Shown here piece by piece: positions 45,666 to 55,179 of a stretch of 64,000 nucleotides of DNA. This DNA is from Candidatus Terraquivivens ruidianensis (GTDB lineage Archaea > Thermoproteota > Nitrososphaeria_A > Caldarchaeales > Wolframiiraptoraceae). The stretch covers positions 103,053 through 167,052 of the forward strand of contig JALNLA010000002.1 of NCBI GenBank assembly GCA_023267975.1. The letters run 5' to 3'. The notes beneath the pieces were generated by a model that was not told the origin of the DNA, did not search any database, and saw only the letters and a list, made by a program, of their open reading frames with translations. Within the stretch, counting starts at the first letter, position 1, and the number at the start of each line of letters is the position of its first letter. Both the position numbers and the translations under genes were made by a program.

Positions 45666-46934
45666 TTAGTGTTTTACGTACTTGCCGATGTCATAAGGCG
45701 TCCAGACCGCCTCATAAGGAATCCTCGGAACCTGCGATGTAATCCTTTTGCCCATCTCGTCGGCTGCCTTCATCGAGTAGAATACGTGCTCAACCTGATC
45801 TACGACGTTCTTATAGGGGCCTATCTCCTTAGCCGCCATGTTCATGTAGAATTCGGTATGAATAGTAGAGCCTGGGTCGAGTGTCGCCTTCTCGGCAGCC
45901 TTCCATAACATCTCGTCATCCGGCTCGCCTGGCTTGAATCCCATCTCCTCGAAAGTCAGAGGCAATCCAACCTTGTGGCCCCACGTTGCATACTCAAGTA
46001 TCTCGCCCATGGGTGCGTCCTCGGATATCAGCTGGACAAAGCCTCCCCAGAATACTAGCTCTCCATGCGTCGGGAACTTCTCAGGCGGAATGTATTTTTC
46101 TATCACCGTCAATCCGTAATAAACGCCGTGTGCTGCGCCTAATCCTGCACTCTCGAACCCAAGACCACTGAACAGTATGTTTGTCTCTATGATCGCCTCG
46201 AGCTGCGGCGAAACTATCTTCCTCCTAATGGCATCCATGGCTGCCTCTCCATACGTCTTTAGCCTTTCCCACTGGTTCTCGCAGATTAGGAATGCAAGGT
46301 CTGGGCCTGCTCCCAGCCATTCTGGCTTTATTGCAAGGTTCTTCGCGCCCGTCCTATAGCATGCCCTTCCCTCGAACTTCTTGGATGCCGCATCTCCCAT
46401 ACCCGAGGCAAGCCATCTAGCAGGAGACTCGGCAATTACTTTGGAATCCACTAGGACGAGGGCTGGGTTAAGGTTGAAGAACACTACCTCCTTGAATATA
46501 TGATCCGGTGTGTACGAAACGGATAATGCGCTTGTTGGTGCATCCGTCGCGGCAATGGTTGGTATAATTATCGTCTCACCACCAAGCCTATCGGCTACGA
46601 TCTTACCAGTGTCCAAAGCCTTCCCTCCACCAGCCACTATAACCCCATCGCATCCATGATCCTTCCCTATCTTCGTTAGTCTTTCAACCTCAGGATCGCA
46701 GCATTCAGGCCCGTACGGAACCCCCTCTCCGAACACTACCTCAACGAACTTTATACCTTCCTTCTCAAGGCCTGCTTGGAACCCCCTCTTCTTGCATGCT
46801 TCTAATGCCCTCTTTCCTCCCATTAGTAAAGGTCTCTTTACGTATATCTTCGTTAGCTTAGGAGCTATCTTCAAAGCATCTGGACCCATGACGAACCTTC
46901 TCGGGAATATCATCATCTTGAGTCCTGGCAACAT
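45666..46934 (-). CDS. Glycerol dehydrogenase-like metal alcohol dehydrogenase
   Basis: 422 aa, GldA group of iron/zinc alcohol dehydrogenases. NAD site VIVAGGGKALDTGKIVAD, GldA-type IIPTIAATDAPTSALSVSYT, and metal ligands Asp (ASGMGDAASKKFE), His (GLGAAHGVYYG) and His (FPTHGELV). About 50 residues longer than bacterial GldA. Substrate may be glycerol or another vicinal diol or amino-alcohol. TATA-like AACTATATT about 25 bases before the ATG suggests its own leaderless promoter. Confidence 0.85.
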   Translation of the reverse strand: MLPGLKMMIFPRRFVMGPDALKIAPKLTKIYVKRPLLMGGKRALEACKKRGFQAGLEKEGIKFVEVVFGEGVPYGPECCDPEVERLTKIGKDHGCDGVIVAGGGKALDTGKIVADRLGGETIIIPTIAATDAPTSALSVSYTPDHIFKEVVFFNLNPALVLVDSKVIAESPARWLASGMGDAASKKFEGRACYRTGAKNLAIKPEWLGAGPDLAFLICENQWERLKTYGEAAMDAIRRKIVSPQLEAIIETNILFSGLGFESAGLGAAHGVYYGLTVIEKYIPPEKFPTHGELVFWGGFVQLISEDAPMGEILEYATWGHKVGLPLTFEEMGFKPGEPDDEMLWKAAEKATLDPGSTIHTEFYMNMAAKEIGPYKNVVDQVEHVFYSMKAADEMGKRITSQVPRIPYEAVWTPYDIGKYVKH

Positions 46935-47069
46935 TTTTACATCACAAGGAATATAGTTGAATTGATTGGGTAAATAAGACTTTCGGAAAATTTTATAGAA
47001 AAGTCTCTTTTAATCACGTAAAGGAATTAAATAGGACTAAGGTTTAAAAATTAAGTTTTTATTAACCCC

Positions 47070-47990
47070 TCATCCCCCGATTTTGACGTATAGTCCAGCT
47101 CCTTCAAGCTTTTCTTTTATATAATTTAATTTTTCTTTTGATGGAGCCTCATGGCCCCTCATCCTGTATTCCATGCCCAGCCTATCGTACTTTTCGCTTA
47201 CGTCGTGAAAGGGCAATAGGTCAACCTCGTTTATTCCTTTTAATTTCGAAACAAGAACCAAAAGCTCGTTTAGATTCTTTTCCGTATCCGTTATTCTAGG
47301 TATTACAGGAAAACGTAAGATTACAGAGCTCCCCCTACCTTTCTCTACAAGGGTCGCTAAGTTTTTCTTTATAAGCTCGTTCGAAACGCCTGTATATTTT
47401 TTGTGCTCCTCATCACCTAATAATTTTAGGTCATAAAGGAATAAATCAACGCTATCCACAAACGATTCGAATATTTCTGGTGGTGCGTATCCCGTGGTGT
47501 CTAACGCTGAATGTATGCCCATTTTTTTACACTCTTTCAGAACTTCTTTTAAAAATAATGGTTGAAAGAGTGGCTCTCCGCCTGAAAAAGTAACTCCACC
47601 CCCAGAGCGATCGTAAAGGAGGATGTCTTTCTCAATTTCCTTTATCAGTTCATATACGGTGATCTCGTATCCGACAAGCTTTAAAGCACCCGTAGGACAG
47701 TGCTCGGTGCATATACCACACTTTGAACAAGATACTCGATTGATAGTTTGCTTTTCACCGTCGAATGATATGGCCTTTGTCGGACATACGTTCACGCATG
47801 TTTTGCAGCGAATGCATTTATACTCAAAATACATTAAGTTCTTAGAAAGCTCTATTCCTTCTGGGTTGTGGCACCACCAACATTTAAGTGGACAGCCCTT
47901 CATGAATACAGTCGTTCTAATACCAGGACCATCATGAATTGCGTACCTCTCTATGTCAAACATGATTCCTTTAATTAAATGGTTCGACAT
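47070..47990 (-). CDS. Glycyl radical enzyme activase (radical SAM)
   Basis: Generates the glycyl radical on the upstream enzyme using SAM and a 4Fe-4S cluster. GCPLKCWWCHNPEG is the CxxxCxxC motif; two extra ferredoxin clusters follow (CIRCKTCVNVCP and CSKCGICTEHCP), then GGGVTFSGGEPLFQP. This is the long activase class that serves GREs other than pyruvate formate-lyase. ATG 47990 is preferred; a TTG at 48023 would begin 11 bases after the GRE stop. Confidence 0.92.
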   Translation of the reverse strand: MSNHLIKGIMFDIERYAIHDGPGIRTTVFMKGCPLKCWWCHNPEGIELSKNLMYFEYKCIRCKTCVNVCPTKAISFDGEKQTINRVSCSKCGICTEHCPTGALKLVGYEITVYELIKEIEKDILLYDRSGGGVTFSGGEPLFQPLFLKEVLKECKKMGIHSALDTTGYAPPEIFESFVDSVDLFLYDLKLLGDEEHKKYTGVSNELIKKNLATLVEKGRGSSVILRFPVIPRITDTEKNLNELLVLVSKLKGINEVDLLPFHDVSEKYDRLGMEYRMRGHEAPSKEKLNYIKEKLEGAGLYVKIGG

Positions 47991-48034
47991 TTTTGTGTGT
48001 TTTTTAGGAATAACAACCGACAATCCAGTTCATC

Positions 48035-50467
48035 TTATAGTGCTTTTTGTTCGGTTCTTGCGATAATCTCATCTTGAAGTCCTTTTGGGAGGTTTACAAA
48101 GTAATCGCTGTAGCCTGCGACCCTGACCATCAGGTCTTGGAAGTCTTGAGGACGTTTTTGTGCCTCTCTCAGTAATTCTGCGCTAACAACGTTAAATTGT
48201 ACATGGTGTCCTCCTAGCATGAAAAACGTTCTTATGAGTTGAGCCATCTTCTTGAGGTTTTCTGCGTCAAGCAAAAGGTCCGGAGTGAGTTTCTGGTTAA
48301 GCAGCGCTCCCCCTGTTTTGTCCCAATCAATCTTCGCTACAGACCTAAAAACCGCTACTATACCTTTTCTATCCATTCCTTGTACAGGGGACACGCCCTC
48401 GGAAAGCGGCTCACCAGCCTTCCTTCCGTCGGGGGTTGCACCAGTTACTTTTCCAAAGTATATGTGCGCAGTCGTTGGGAGGAAGTAAACTCTACGCGAG
48501 GCTTTCCTTACCGACGTTGGAGGAATCCCCTCTATAATTTCTACAATCACGTCCACTACCCTTTTTGCAATTTCGTCAGCGTAATCATCATCATTTCCAT
48601 ACTTTGGTGTCTTATTGAGGAACACCTGTCTCATAATTTCGTATCCATCGTAGTTTCTGCTTAGAGCGTTAAGAATCTCATCCATTGTGAAAAGTTTTCT
48701 TTCGAACACGTTGTACTTTAAGGATGCTAACGAATCAGTGAGGCTCCCTAGTCCGACGATTTGGATGTAACTGGTGTTATACCTCGCTCCACCGGCATTA
48801 TAATCCTTCGCGTTTTTTACACAGTCTTCGATCCAGAGTGATAAGAATGGTACCGGGAGGTACTTCGCATAGAGCATCTCTATGATGTCGTTTCCCTTAC
48901 ATTTGATGGGTATAAAATGCTTCAACTGCTTTACAAAAGCCTCAAACAGTTCTTCAAAAGTTTTGAATTTTTTCGGATCGCCCGTTTCTATTCCTACCTT
49001 CTTACCCGTTCTGGGATCTACCCCGTTGTTTAACGTAACCTCTAAAATCTTAGGAAGGTTCAAATATCCAGTTAAAATGTACGCCTCCTTCCCGAAGACT
49101 CCCGTTTCGACACAACCACTGACTCCACACGTGCGCGCATCTTCTAAGCTTTTTCCTTGCCTTAGCATTTTAATTAATGCACCATCAAAATTGAAGAGCG
49201 GGGGCTCTCCAAATCCTTGGGATACGACTTCTAAGGATTTCATGATAAAGCGGTCTGGATTCTTGTTGCTCACCAAAACGGCCGTGTTTGGTTGCATCGT
49301 TTGCATCTCTTTTAGCACTTCCAAAATCAAGTATGAAAGCTCATTAACGGCATTCGACCCGTTCTCTTTTAGCCCTCCAACGTTAATTTTTGAGAAGTCG
49401 TTGTACGTGAAACTTTCCTCCAACGTTACGCCGACCTTAGGGACTGCTGGTTGGTTGTTGAACTTTATCCAAAAAACCTCTAAAAGTTCTTTCGCTCGCT
49501 CCCTTGTAAGCCTTCTTTCCTCTATATCCCGCTCATAAAATGGATAGAGATGCTGGTCTAATCGTCCCGGAGTGAATGAGTCCCATGGGTTTGTTTCGTA
49601 GGTTATGCCAACATGAATGAACCAATAATGCTGGAGCGCTTCCCAAAACGTTCTCGGTGGATGAGCTGGAACCCAACGGCATATCTCCACCATCTGCTTC
49701 AGTTCTTCTCTTCTTCCATCGTTTTCTTCCTCTGTGGCCATTCTCTCTAACTTTTCAGCATACCGCTCCGCATACGTCACGATAGCGTCTGCCACAATTT
49801 CCATCGCTTTCAACTCTTCCAATTTGTCAAAATATTCTGGGTCGCTTGGGTCTATTTCCTCCATTTTGTTCTTAAGTTCTTTCCTTATATCTAAGATTCC
49901 CATCTTGAATATTCTGTCCCCTCCGGCAGTATGTCCTGGCGCTCTTTGCTCCATGAATTCGGTCCATATACCAGCCTCGTATGCATCTTTCCATTCTTTT
50001 GGGAGGTGGTTAAAGATAATATCTCTCATCGAGGTGCCTTTCCAGAATGGAATAATTTCACGCTCGTAAAGCTCCTTAGTCTTTTCATCGACCTTATAGG
50101 GCATGTTTTTTCTCGAAGTTAGGAGCTCTAAGTCCTTGACGGTATGGACGCATATCTCAGGATACGTTGGGACTTCTTTTGGCCCCGATCCCCTTATACC
50201 AACAATAAGCTGGCCATCCTCGACTGGAATGCTCACGTGCTCCATTAGATATTTAAACATCAAAGCACGTTGAACTGGGATAGATTTTCCTTTAACGGCG
50301 CTACTCCTATAGAACCCGGTCACCAGCCTTGCTCTCTCAGCAGAAACCTTAACCTCAGCGTTAACGCTCTCATCCCTAAGCTTTGCGATTCTCTCATTCA
50401 TAGGTTTGACGTAGGACCTCCTCCGCTGTAGCTCCGCGCTTAATTTTACATGCGAAATATCAGACAT
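48035..50467 (-). CDS. Glycyl radical enzyme, HypD (4-hydroxyproline dehydratase) type
   Basis: 810 aa, anaerobic radical enzyme. The active-site loop is CGVSGCVETGVFGKEAY (Cys452, Glu454) and the radical loop RVAGYSDYF holds Gly785. GCVE marks dehydratases/lyases rather than pyruvate formate-lyase. The following AYILTGYLNLPKILEVTLNN, then NAGGARYNTSYIQ and NKTPKYGNDDDYADE, are the sequence style of trans-4-hydroxyproline dehydratase HypD and its close relatives. HypD yields pyrroline-5-carboxylate; a P5C-dehydrogenase-like gene is upstream (50981-52537). Glycerol or diol dehydration cannot be excluded. A TATA-like GGATATAAAGCG about 35 bases upstream suggests a promoter. Confidence 0.85.
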   Translation of the reverse strand: MSDISHVKLSAELQRRRSYVKPMNERIAKLRDESVNAEVKVSAERARLVTGFYRSSAVKGKSIPVQRALMFKYLMEHVSIPVEDGQLIVGIRGSGPKEVPTYPEICVHTVKDLELLTSRKNMPYKVDEKTKELYEREIIPFWKGTSMRDIIFNHLPKEWKDAYEAGIWTEFMEQRAPGHTAGGDRIFKMGILDIRKELKNKMEEIDPSDPEYFDKLEELKAMEIVADAIVTYAERYAEKLERMATEEENDGRREELKQMVEICRWVPAHPPRTFWEALQHYWFIHVGITYETNPWDSFTPGRLDQHLYPFYERDIEERRLTRERAKELLEVFWIKFNNQPAVPKVGVTLEESFTYNDFSKINVGGLKENGSNAVNELSYLILEVLKEMQTMQPNTAVLVSNKNPDRFIMKSLEVVSQGFGEPPLFNFDGALIKMLRQGKSLEDARTCGVSGCVETGVFGKEAYILTGYLNLPKILEVTLNNGVDPRTGKKVGIETGDPKKFKTFEELFEAFVKQLKHFIPIKCKGNDIIEMLYAKYLPVPFLSLWIEDCVKNAKDYNAGGARYNTSYIQIVGLGSLTDSLASLKYNVFERKLFTMDEILNALSRNYDGYEIMRQVFLNKTPKYGNDDDYADEIAKRVVDVIVEIIEGIPPTSVRKASRRVYFLPTTAHIYFGKVTGATPDGRKAGEPLSEGVSPVQGMDRKGIVAVFRSVAKIDWDKTGGALLNQKLTPDLLLDAENLKKMAQLIRTFFMLGGHHVQFNVVSAELLREAQKRPQDFQDLMVRVAGYSDYFVNLPKGLQDEIIARTEQKAL

Positions 50468-50721
50468 AGTATCCCTTCTTCCATGAAAAATTCTAATATC
50501 GCTTTATATCCTTTTATCCCCACATTCGTTGTCGGCCTTAAAATTGCTGGTCTATCTGAGTACCTTATCACTTTTCGATGAGGTTATCTCATGGAGAGTT
50601 TAAATTACTGTAGAAGGTACTCTCGCTTTCTACAAAAAATAAAAAGCGAGTTTTTTATAGTAACATCGATGATTAATAGAAAGTATGCCCAATTTTCACA
50701 TAAAAGCAAAAATATCGAAGG

Positions 50722-50842
50722 TGGTCCCGCGGGCAGGATTTGAACCTGCGACACTCCGGTTTCTGTGCGCCCGGTAGGCTGAGGAGGCCTGCCTTTGGCA
50801 GACCCTACAGCCGGAAGCTCTACCAGGCTGAGCTACCGCGGG
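50722..50842 (-). tRNA. tRNA-Tyr(GTA) with 44-nt intron
   Basis: Acceptor CCCGCGG/CCGCGGG, discriminator A, CCA encoded (50722-50724). Anticodon stem TCCGG/CCGGA; after CTGTAG a 44-base intron (50761-50804) precedes the last loop base. Canonical bulge-helix-bulge at 37/38: CTGT pairs with ACAG, bulges AGG and AAA. Intron contains hairpin TGCC-AAA-GGCA. The flanking gaps 50468-50721 and 50843-50980 show no gene. Confidence 0.95.
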
Positions 50843-50980
50843 TCCATTTCCTATCATTATTCGGGAAATTATAAGTTTTAATGCGAAATATCCTAAGAGC
50901 TAAATTCCTTTAAAAAATTAAAGGTTGGCGGTTTATAGATGCGCTGCCTTTGCATCCATCGTTCGAAACGGTAAGATACT

Positions 50981-52537
50981 TCACTCGTAGGTTGACTGGC
51001 TCTGTTCCCTCATGAATTGGTATAGATAGTAAACACCGCCCGCACCTTTTCCGGTTGACCCACTCCGTTTCCAACCGCCGAAAGCTTGAACGCCAACGAC
51101 CGCGCCCGTTGTCGAACCGACCGTTCTATTTGCATAAACTACACCAGCCTGTATCTTGTTGAAGAACATCTTAATCTCCTCCTTGTTTTCTGAGAAGATG
51201 CCGGCGGTCAAGCCATAGGCCGAGCCGTTCGCTATCTCTATCGCCTCTTCTAGCGTGTCAAATTCTTCGACCAAGAGGATTGGCACGAATAGCTCCTCTC
51301 TCCAGAGTCTGTGCTCTCTTGGCAGACCTTCGACGACCGTGGGCTCAACGTAGAACCCGTTGGCAAGCTCTCCTTCTTTGAGAACCCTGCCGCCGTAGAG
51401 TATGCGGCCATCCTTCTTCGCCAGATCCACGTACTCCATGTAGCTTTTCAGCGCTCTCTCATTTATCAAAGGTCCCATGAAAACGTCTCTTTTCCTCGGG
51501 TCGCCTACCTTGAACTCTGGTAGCCTTTCCAAGAGTCTCTTGAGGAATCTCTCCTTAATATTTCTATGAATCAAAAGCCTTGATGTCGCGCTGCACTTCT
51601 GGCCTCCGTAACTGAACGCTCCTCTTATTACGCCTTCTACGGCTTTCTCGATGTTCGCACTTTCCGTAACTACCGTTGCGTTCTTACCACCCATCTCTGC
51701 TATGAAGGGTCTAGGAGCTTTAGAGCTGAAGCGAGTATACAACATCGAGCCGACATCCCAAGAGCCGGTGAATGCTATACCCATCAGGTCTTCGTTCTCC
51801 AAGAACCCGTCCTGTAGATCTCTTCCAGAACCCGTTACGTAGTTCACGGCATCTTTCGGTACTCCAGCCTTCATCAAAATCTCGTAATACTTTAACGCGA
51901 TGTAGGGTGTATCGCTCGCAGGCTTTAGGATGACTGTGTTGCCGGTTACGAGAGCACCGCTACTCATACCTACGAGTATTGCCAAGGGAAAGTTAAACGG
52001 CGATATGATTGCCCATACACCGTAGGGTTTCATCACACTTACCGCATGCTCGCCAGGGTAGACCGAGCCCATCTTCTTTACGAAGCCGTCGTTGGACTCC
52101 ACGAGATGGGCATAGTACCTTAGATAGTCTATGGCCTCGTCGACGTCCGCCATCGCCTCAAACCTGTTCTTGCCGTTCTCAAGAGTCATGATGGCCGCCA
52201 AGAGAAACTTTTCCTTTGACATGATATCGGTCGCCCTTCTCATAACCTCGACTCTTTTTCTCCAATCCAAGTAGCCCCAGCGTTCAAAACCTTCCTTAGC
52301 AGATTCTATAGCCCTATTAACGTGCTCCCTTTGAGCTTTTTGAAAATAGCCTATGATTATTCGCGTATCTACGGGCGACCTGTCGACAAACTCGCCTACA
52401 TCAGAATAAACCGGCTCGCCGCCTATGTAGATAGGGTGGTGCTGTCCCAGCTGAGAGTTGGCATCATCCAAGGCCCTTTCGTAATTTCTATGAAAATCCT
52501 CGATGAGAGCAGACTGGGACATCCTTAACCATGTCAT
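50981..52537 (-). CDS. 1-pyrroline-5-carboxylate dehydrogenase-like ALDH
   Basis: Aldehyde dehydrogenase superfamily. WAIISPFNFPLAILVGM, the catalytic Glu region PFIAEMGGKNATVV, and Cys of FSYGGQKCSATSRLL are intact. The C-terminal TTGAVVGVQAFGGWKRSGST followed by GKGAGGVYYL is the P5CDH (RocA-like) anchor loop, so glutamate semialdehyde is the likely substrate and glutamate the product. ATG 52537 is chosen because TATA-like ACTATATTTTT (about 52566-52575) sits roughly 30 bases upstream; frames extending to 52681 pass through that promoter. Confidence 0.85.
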   Translation of the reverse strand: MTWLRMSQSALIEDFHRNYERALDDANSQLGQHHPIYIGGEPVYSDVGEFVDRSPVDTRIIIGYFQKAQREHVNRAIESAKEGFERWGYLDWRKRVEVMRRATDIMSKEKFLLAAIMTLENGKNRFEAMADVDEAIDYLRYYAHLVESNDGFVKKMGSVYPGEHAVSVMKPYGVWAIISPFNFPLAILVGMSSGALVTGNTVILKPASDTPYIALKYYEILMKAGVPKDAVNYVTGSGRDLQDGFLENEDLMGIAFTGSWDVGSMLYTRFSSKAPRPFIAEMGGKNATVVTESANIEKAVEGVIRGAFSYGGQKCSATSRLLIHRNIKERFLKRLLERLPEFKVGDPRKRDVFMGPLINERALKSYMEYVDLAKKDGRILYGGRVLKEGELANGFYVEPTVVEGLPREHRLWREELFVPILLVEEFDTLEEAIEIANGSAYGLTAGIFSENKEEIKMFFNKIQAGVVYANRTVGSTTGAVVGVQAFGGWKRSGSTGKGAGGVYYLYQFMREQSQSTYE

Positions 52538-52864
52538 CTCGTTGACAAAAGCCCTCTGCATAAAAATATAGTAAGATAACGTGACGTTAAAAAAGTTATC
52601 TGAAAACGTCCGTTTCTCCGTAGAGATTTTATCATCGATAAAAACGCACCCACGCCCCCGGGAAAAGGAGTTTATGGGCAATACCTATGCCTGAGACATG
52701 CGCGATTTAGCGTGCCGTTTATTCGTGCTTTTGTATCCCAACTCTGCTGCTATCTAGGTTTACGATATTATAAAAAACGTTTTAAATAATTCTCACCTTT
52801 GATAGCACGTATAACGTTGGGCTCGTTGCACACTATGGCATTAAAAGACACTTGGTGATAAAGG

Positions 52865-54064
52865 ATGGGTTTTCGCACTTTAGAGAAAGAACTCCTCACA
52901 GTCTTCATCTTGCTTTCATTAGTTTCGCTATTCGCGGATATGACGTACGAGGGTGCTAGGTCAGTTTTCGGCTCTTACATGAAGCTCTTGGGTGCGACAG
53001 CGCTTTTCGCAAGCCTAGCGAGCATAGGTGAATTTTTAGGTTACATTACGAGGTTACTCAGCGGCACATTAGCAGGCTATTGGAGATCTAGCAAAGTTTA
53101 CTGGTCGTTGGTCTTCATTGGATACGTGCTGAACCTGGTTACATGTCCGCTTCTGGCCTTATCCGGGTACTGGCAGCTAGCGATTCTTCTCATATTCTTG
53201 GAGAGGATAGGTAAGGGTCTAAGAACCCCAGTGAGGGACGTCATAATAGCTGAGGTGACGGAAAAGGCAGGCAAGGGCAAGGCCTTCGGCCTTCACGAAG
53301 CACTGGATCAAGCAGGAGCGGTCCTAGGCCCCCTGATGGTTTCTATAACACTGTACACGACTAACAACTCCTATCTTATAACATTCTCGTTACTAGCCTT
53401 ACCCGCAGCCATATCCATAGCACTCCTCCTCAACGCATACAGTAGATATCCTAGGATGAAATCTGCTGAAGCTTCCATCCCCATCCTAAAAAGTAGAGCT
53501 GTGCTTGGCAAAGCATTTTGGCTATATACGGCCTCCATGTCCCTAATCGCCTTGGGCTTCATGCCTTGGGTCAACGTCTCGTACTACCTTAGGGCTGAGG
53601 GCTTAGCAGATTACATGATAGCTATGATGTATCTTGTAGCCATGCTCGTCGACGGATTCCTTGCTTTCCCGATGGGAATGATGTACGATAGGGTCGGCTT
53701 AGCCTCGCTCGTAGTGGCGCCCGTGCTATCGGCTTTAATCGTTCCAACACTCGTTATGGGCGATCCTAGTTTGGTTCTACTGTCCAGCGTGTTTTGGGGA
53801 GCAGCGATGGGAATCTACGAGAGCACTGCGCGTGCAGCAATAGCAGACATAGTGCCCATAGAAGGCAGAGCATACGGATACGGTATGTTCGGAGCTTTCT
53901 TCGGAATGGCATGGATGGTTGGTTCGATGGTTTACGGATACCTATATCAACACGGCCTCGTGACTCTTATGGTGCTGTTTGCTATAGCGACAGAATCTGT
54001 GGCAATCATCGGCTTGCTTACGAGTATAAAAATCAGGAGAACCACTCAGCGAAGCGTAACCTAA
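52865..54064 (+). CDS. MFS transporter
   Basis: 399-residue major facilitator, about 12 helices. ERIGKGLRTPVRDVIIAEVT and GKAFGLHEALDQAGAVLGPL match, in diverged form, the loop of the 20511-21683 transporter. Substrate unknown. The 327 bases before it (52538-52864) hold only the ALDH promoter and a TATA-like stretch for this gene. Confidence 0.85.
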   Translation: MGFRTLEKELLTVFILLSLVSLFADMTYEGARSVFGSYMKLLGATALFASLASIGEFLGYITRLLSGTLAGYWRSSKVYWSLVFIGYVLNLVTCPLLALSGYWQLAILLIFLERIGKGLRTPVRDVIIAEVTEKAGKGKAFGLHEALDQAGAVLGPLMVSITLYTTNNSYLITFSLLALPAAISIALLLNAYSRYPRMKSAEASIPILKSRAVLGKAFWLYTASMSLIALGFMPWVNVSYYLRAEGLADYMIAMMYLVAMLVDGFLAFPMGMMYDRVGLASLVVAPVLSALIVPTLVMGDPSLVLLSSVFWGAAMGIYESTARAAIADIVPIEGRAYGYGMFGAFFGMAWMVGSMVYGYLYQHGLVTLMVLFAIATESVAIIGLLTSIKIRRTTQRSVT

Positions 54065-54141
54065 AACCGCACAAAATATAAGATGCAAGTGTGTAAATTT
54101 ATTAAAAGGAGAAAATCTTCTATCAGCTTGGGTAAAACAAG

Positions 54142-54226
54142 GCGGGGGTTGCCAAGCCTGGTCAACGGCGCAGGACTGAGGCTCCTGTCCCGTAGGGGTT
54201 CGTGGGTTCAAATCCCACCCCCCGCA
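54142..54226 (+). tRNA. tRNA-Leu(GAG)
   Basis: Class II tRNA: acceptor GCGGGGG/CCCCCGC, discriminator A, anticodon arm CAGGA-CTGAGGC-TCCTG, variable arm TCCCGTAGGGGTTC, T-arm GTGGGTTCAAATCCCAC. No intron; the only intron-free tRNA in the window. CCA not encoded. Its 3' end borders an accessory region. Confidence 0.95.
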
Positions 54227-54353
54227 TAGTCGTGCCCCTCAAGAATTGAGAGCTAAGAATGTTTTGGCATTTTTCTCCCTTTAGCCTTCTAATTGCCTCT
54301 CTCAAGACATTTTCAGAGACCTTTGAGATGTTAAGTCCTAACTCCTTGGCTTC
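54162..54353 (-). pseudogene. Truncated CcdA-like antitoxin reading into tRNA-Leu
   Basis: After a stop at 54354-54356 the frame reads EAKELGLNISKVSENVLREA followed by IRRLKGEK, the DNA-binding-linker style of archaeal CcdA-type antitoxins. The N-terminus is missing. Downstream the frame continues antisense through the tRNA-Leu gene, ending at 54162. A gene truncated against a tRNA 3' end is typical of a tRNA-targeted integrated element. Confidence 0.45.
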
Positions 54354-54517
54354 TTAGAATCATGGACAATATCCCAACAATTGGCTTAAATTTGAATTAG
54401 AAGTAAAAGTTTAATTCATCATTTTCTGTTTGATTACTCTTAGAATACAATAGTGTCAAGATAAGCTTCCTGACGGTCTGTTTGTTATACTGTGACACAA
54501 AGGATTCTGTATGTTTT

Positions 54518-54655
54518 CTAGGCATACTCTCTATAAGGGGAATATGTTACAGGATGTTCTGTCCTATCCTTTAGGGTTCTGAAGAACCTCTCAACTCTAT
54601 TCCTCACACCGAATCTTTGATACTCATATTCTAATCTGACAAGTTTGCTGACACC
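54518..54655 (-). pseudogene. DDE transposase remnant (IS6-like C-terminal part)
   Basis: Between stops the frame reads GVSKLVRLEYEYQRFGVRNR and then VERFFRTLKDRTEHPV. The block FGVRNRVERFFRTLKDRT matches the final catalytic-Glu region of IS6/IS240-type archaeal transposases. No intact upstream domain or terminal repeats were found, so it is a fossil. Other sequence from 54227 to 54756 holds nothing else supported. Confidence 0.6.
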
Positions 54656-54756
54656 TTATTCGGGATAGCCGTATAATGAACCTATTGTGTAGTGGTATGT
54701 AAGTCGAACGCGCCGGGTTCTTGTCTCGTGCAGGTTCGAACCCAAGAAGCACCGTG

Positions 54757-55179
54757 CTAGTATTCTCCTATGTGTTTTATTAATGGTGAGGATGTTTTTT
54801 GGACGACCTCAGCATCGGCTGTGTAATATTTCGAGTTGAGCCGGAGCGCGAGCGCGACATATGCTGAGTCATATATGCTCAGACCAAATCTATACGCTTG
54901 TTCAACCGTCAGCTCCGCAAGGTCTGCTTCGAGAGGATAGAGGGTGAGCTGCATGTCCTCTAGGTCGCGGACGGCTCTTCTGAGTTCGTTTGAACCGAAC
55001 GCGGGGTTGTAGCGTAAGGCATTTACCACCTCATATATCAGTAGGTGGGGTGCGACAATATCTACCTCACCAGCCTCATACCTGGACTTAATTGCCCGTG
55101 CCTGGTTGCTGTACTCCTCTTTGGAGAACCACTTTACGACTACTGATGCGTCCAAAACTATCTTCTCAACTTGCGCCAT
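54757..55179 (-). CDS. vapC: VapC toxin, PIN-domain ribonuclease
   Basis: 140 aa. PIN acidic residues: Asp in VLDASVVVKWF, Glu in LLIYEVVNALRY, Asp in SIYDSAYVALALRL, Asp in YYTADAEVV. Cleaves RNA when unopposed. Overlaps the upstream antitoxin gene by 22 bases, the usual VapBC arrangement. Confidence 0.92.
   Translation of the reverse strand: MAQVEKIVLDASVVVKWFSKEEYSNQARAIKSRYEAGEVDIVAPHLLIYEVVNALRYNPAFGSNELRRAVRDLEDMQLTLYPLEADLAELTVEQAYRFGLSIYDSAYVALALRLNSKYYTADAEVVQKTSSPLIKHIGEY

Noticed and set aside
54690-54756. tRNA-like stretch with GTAGTGGTA and GGTTCGAACC
   Set aside because: No acceptor stem or T-stem pairing can be formed; at most a decayed tRNA piece or chance.
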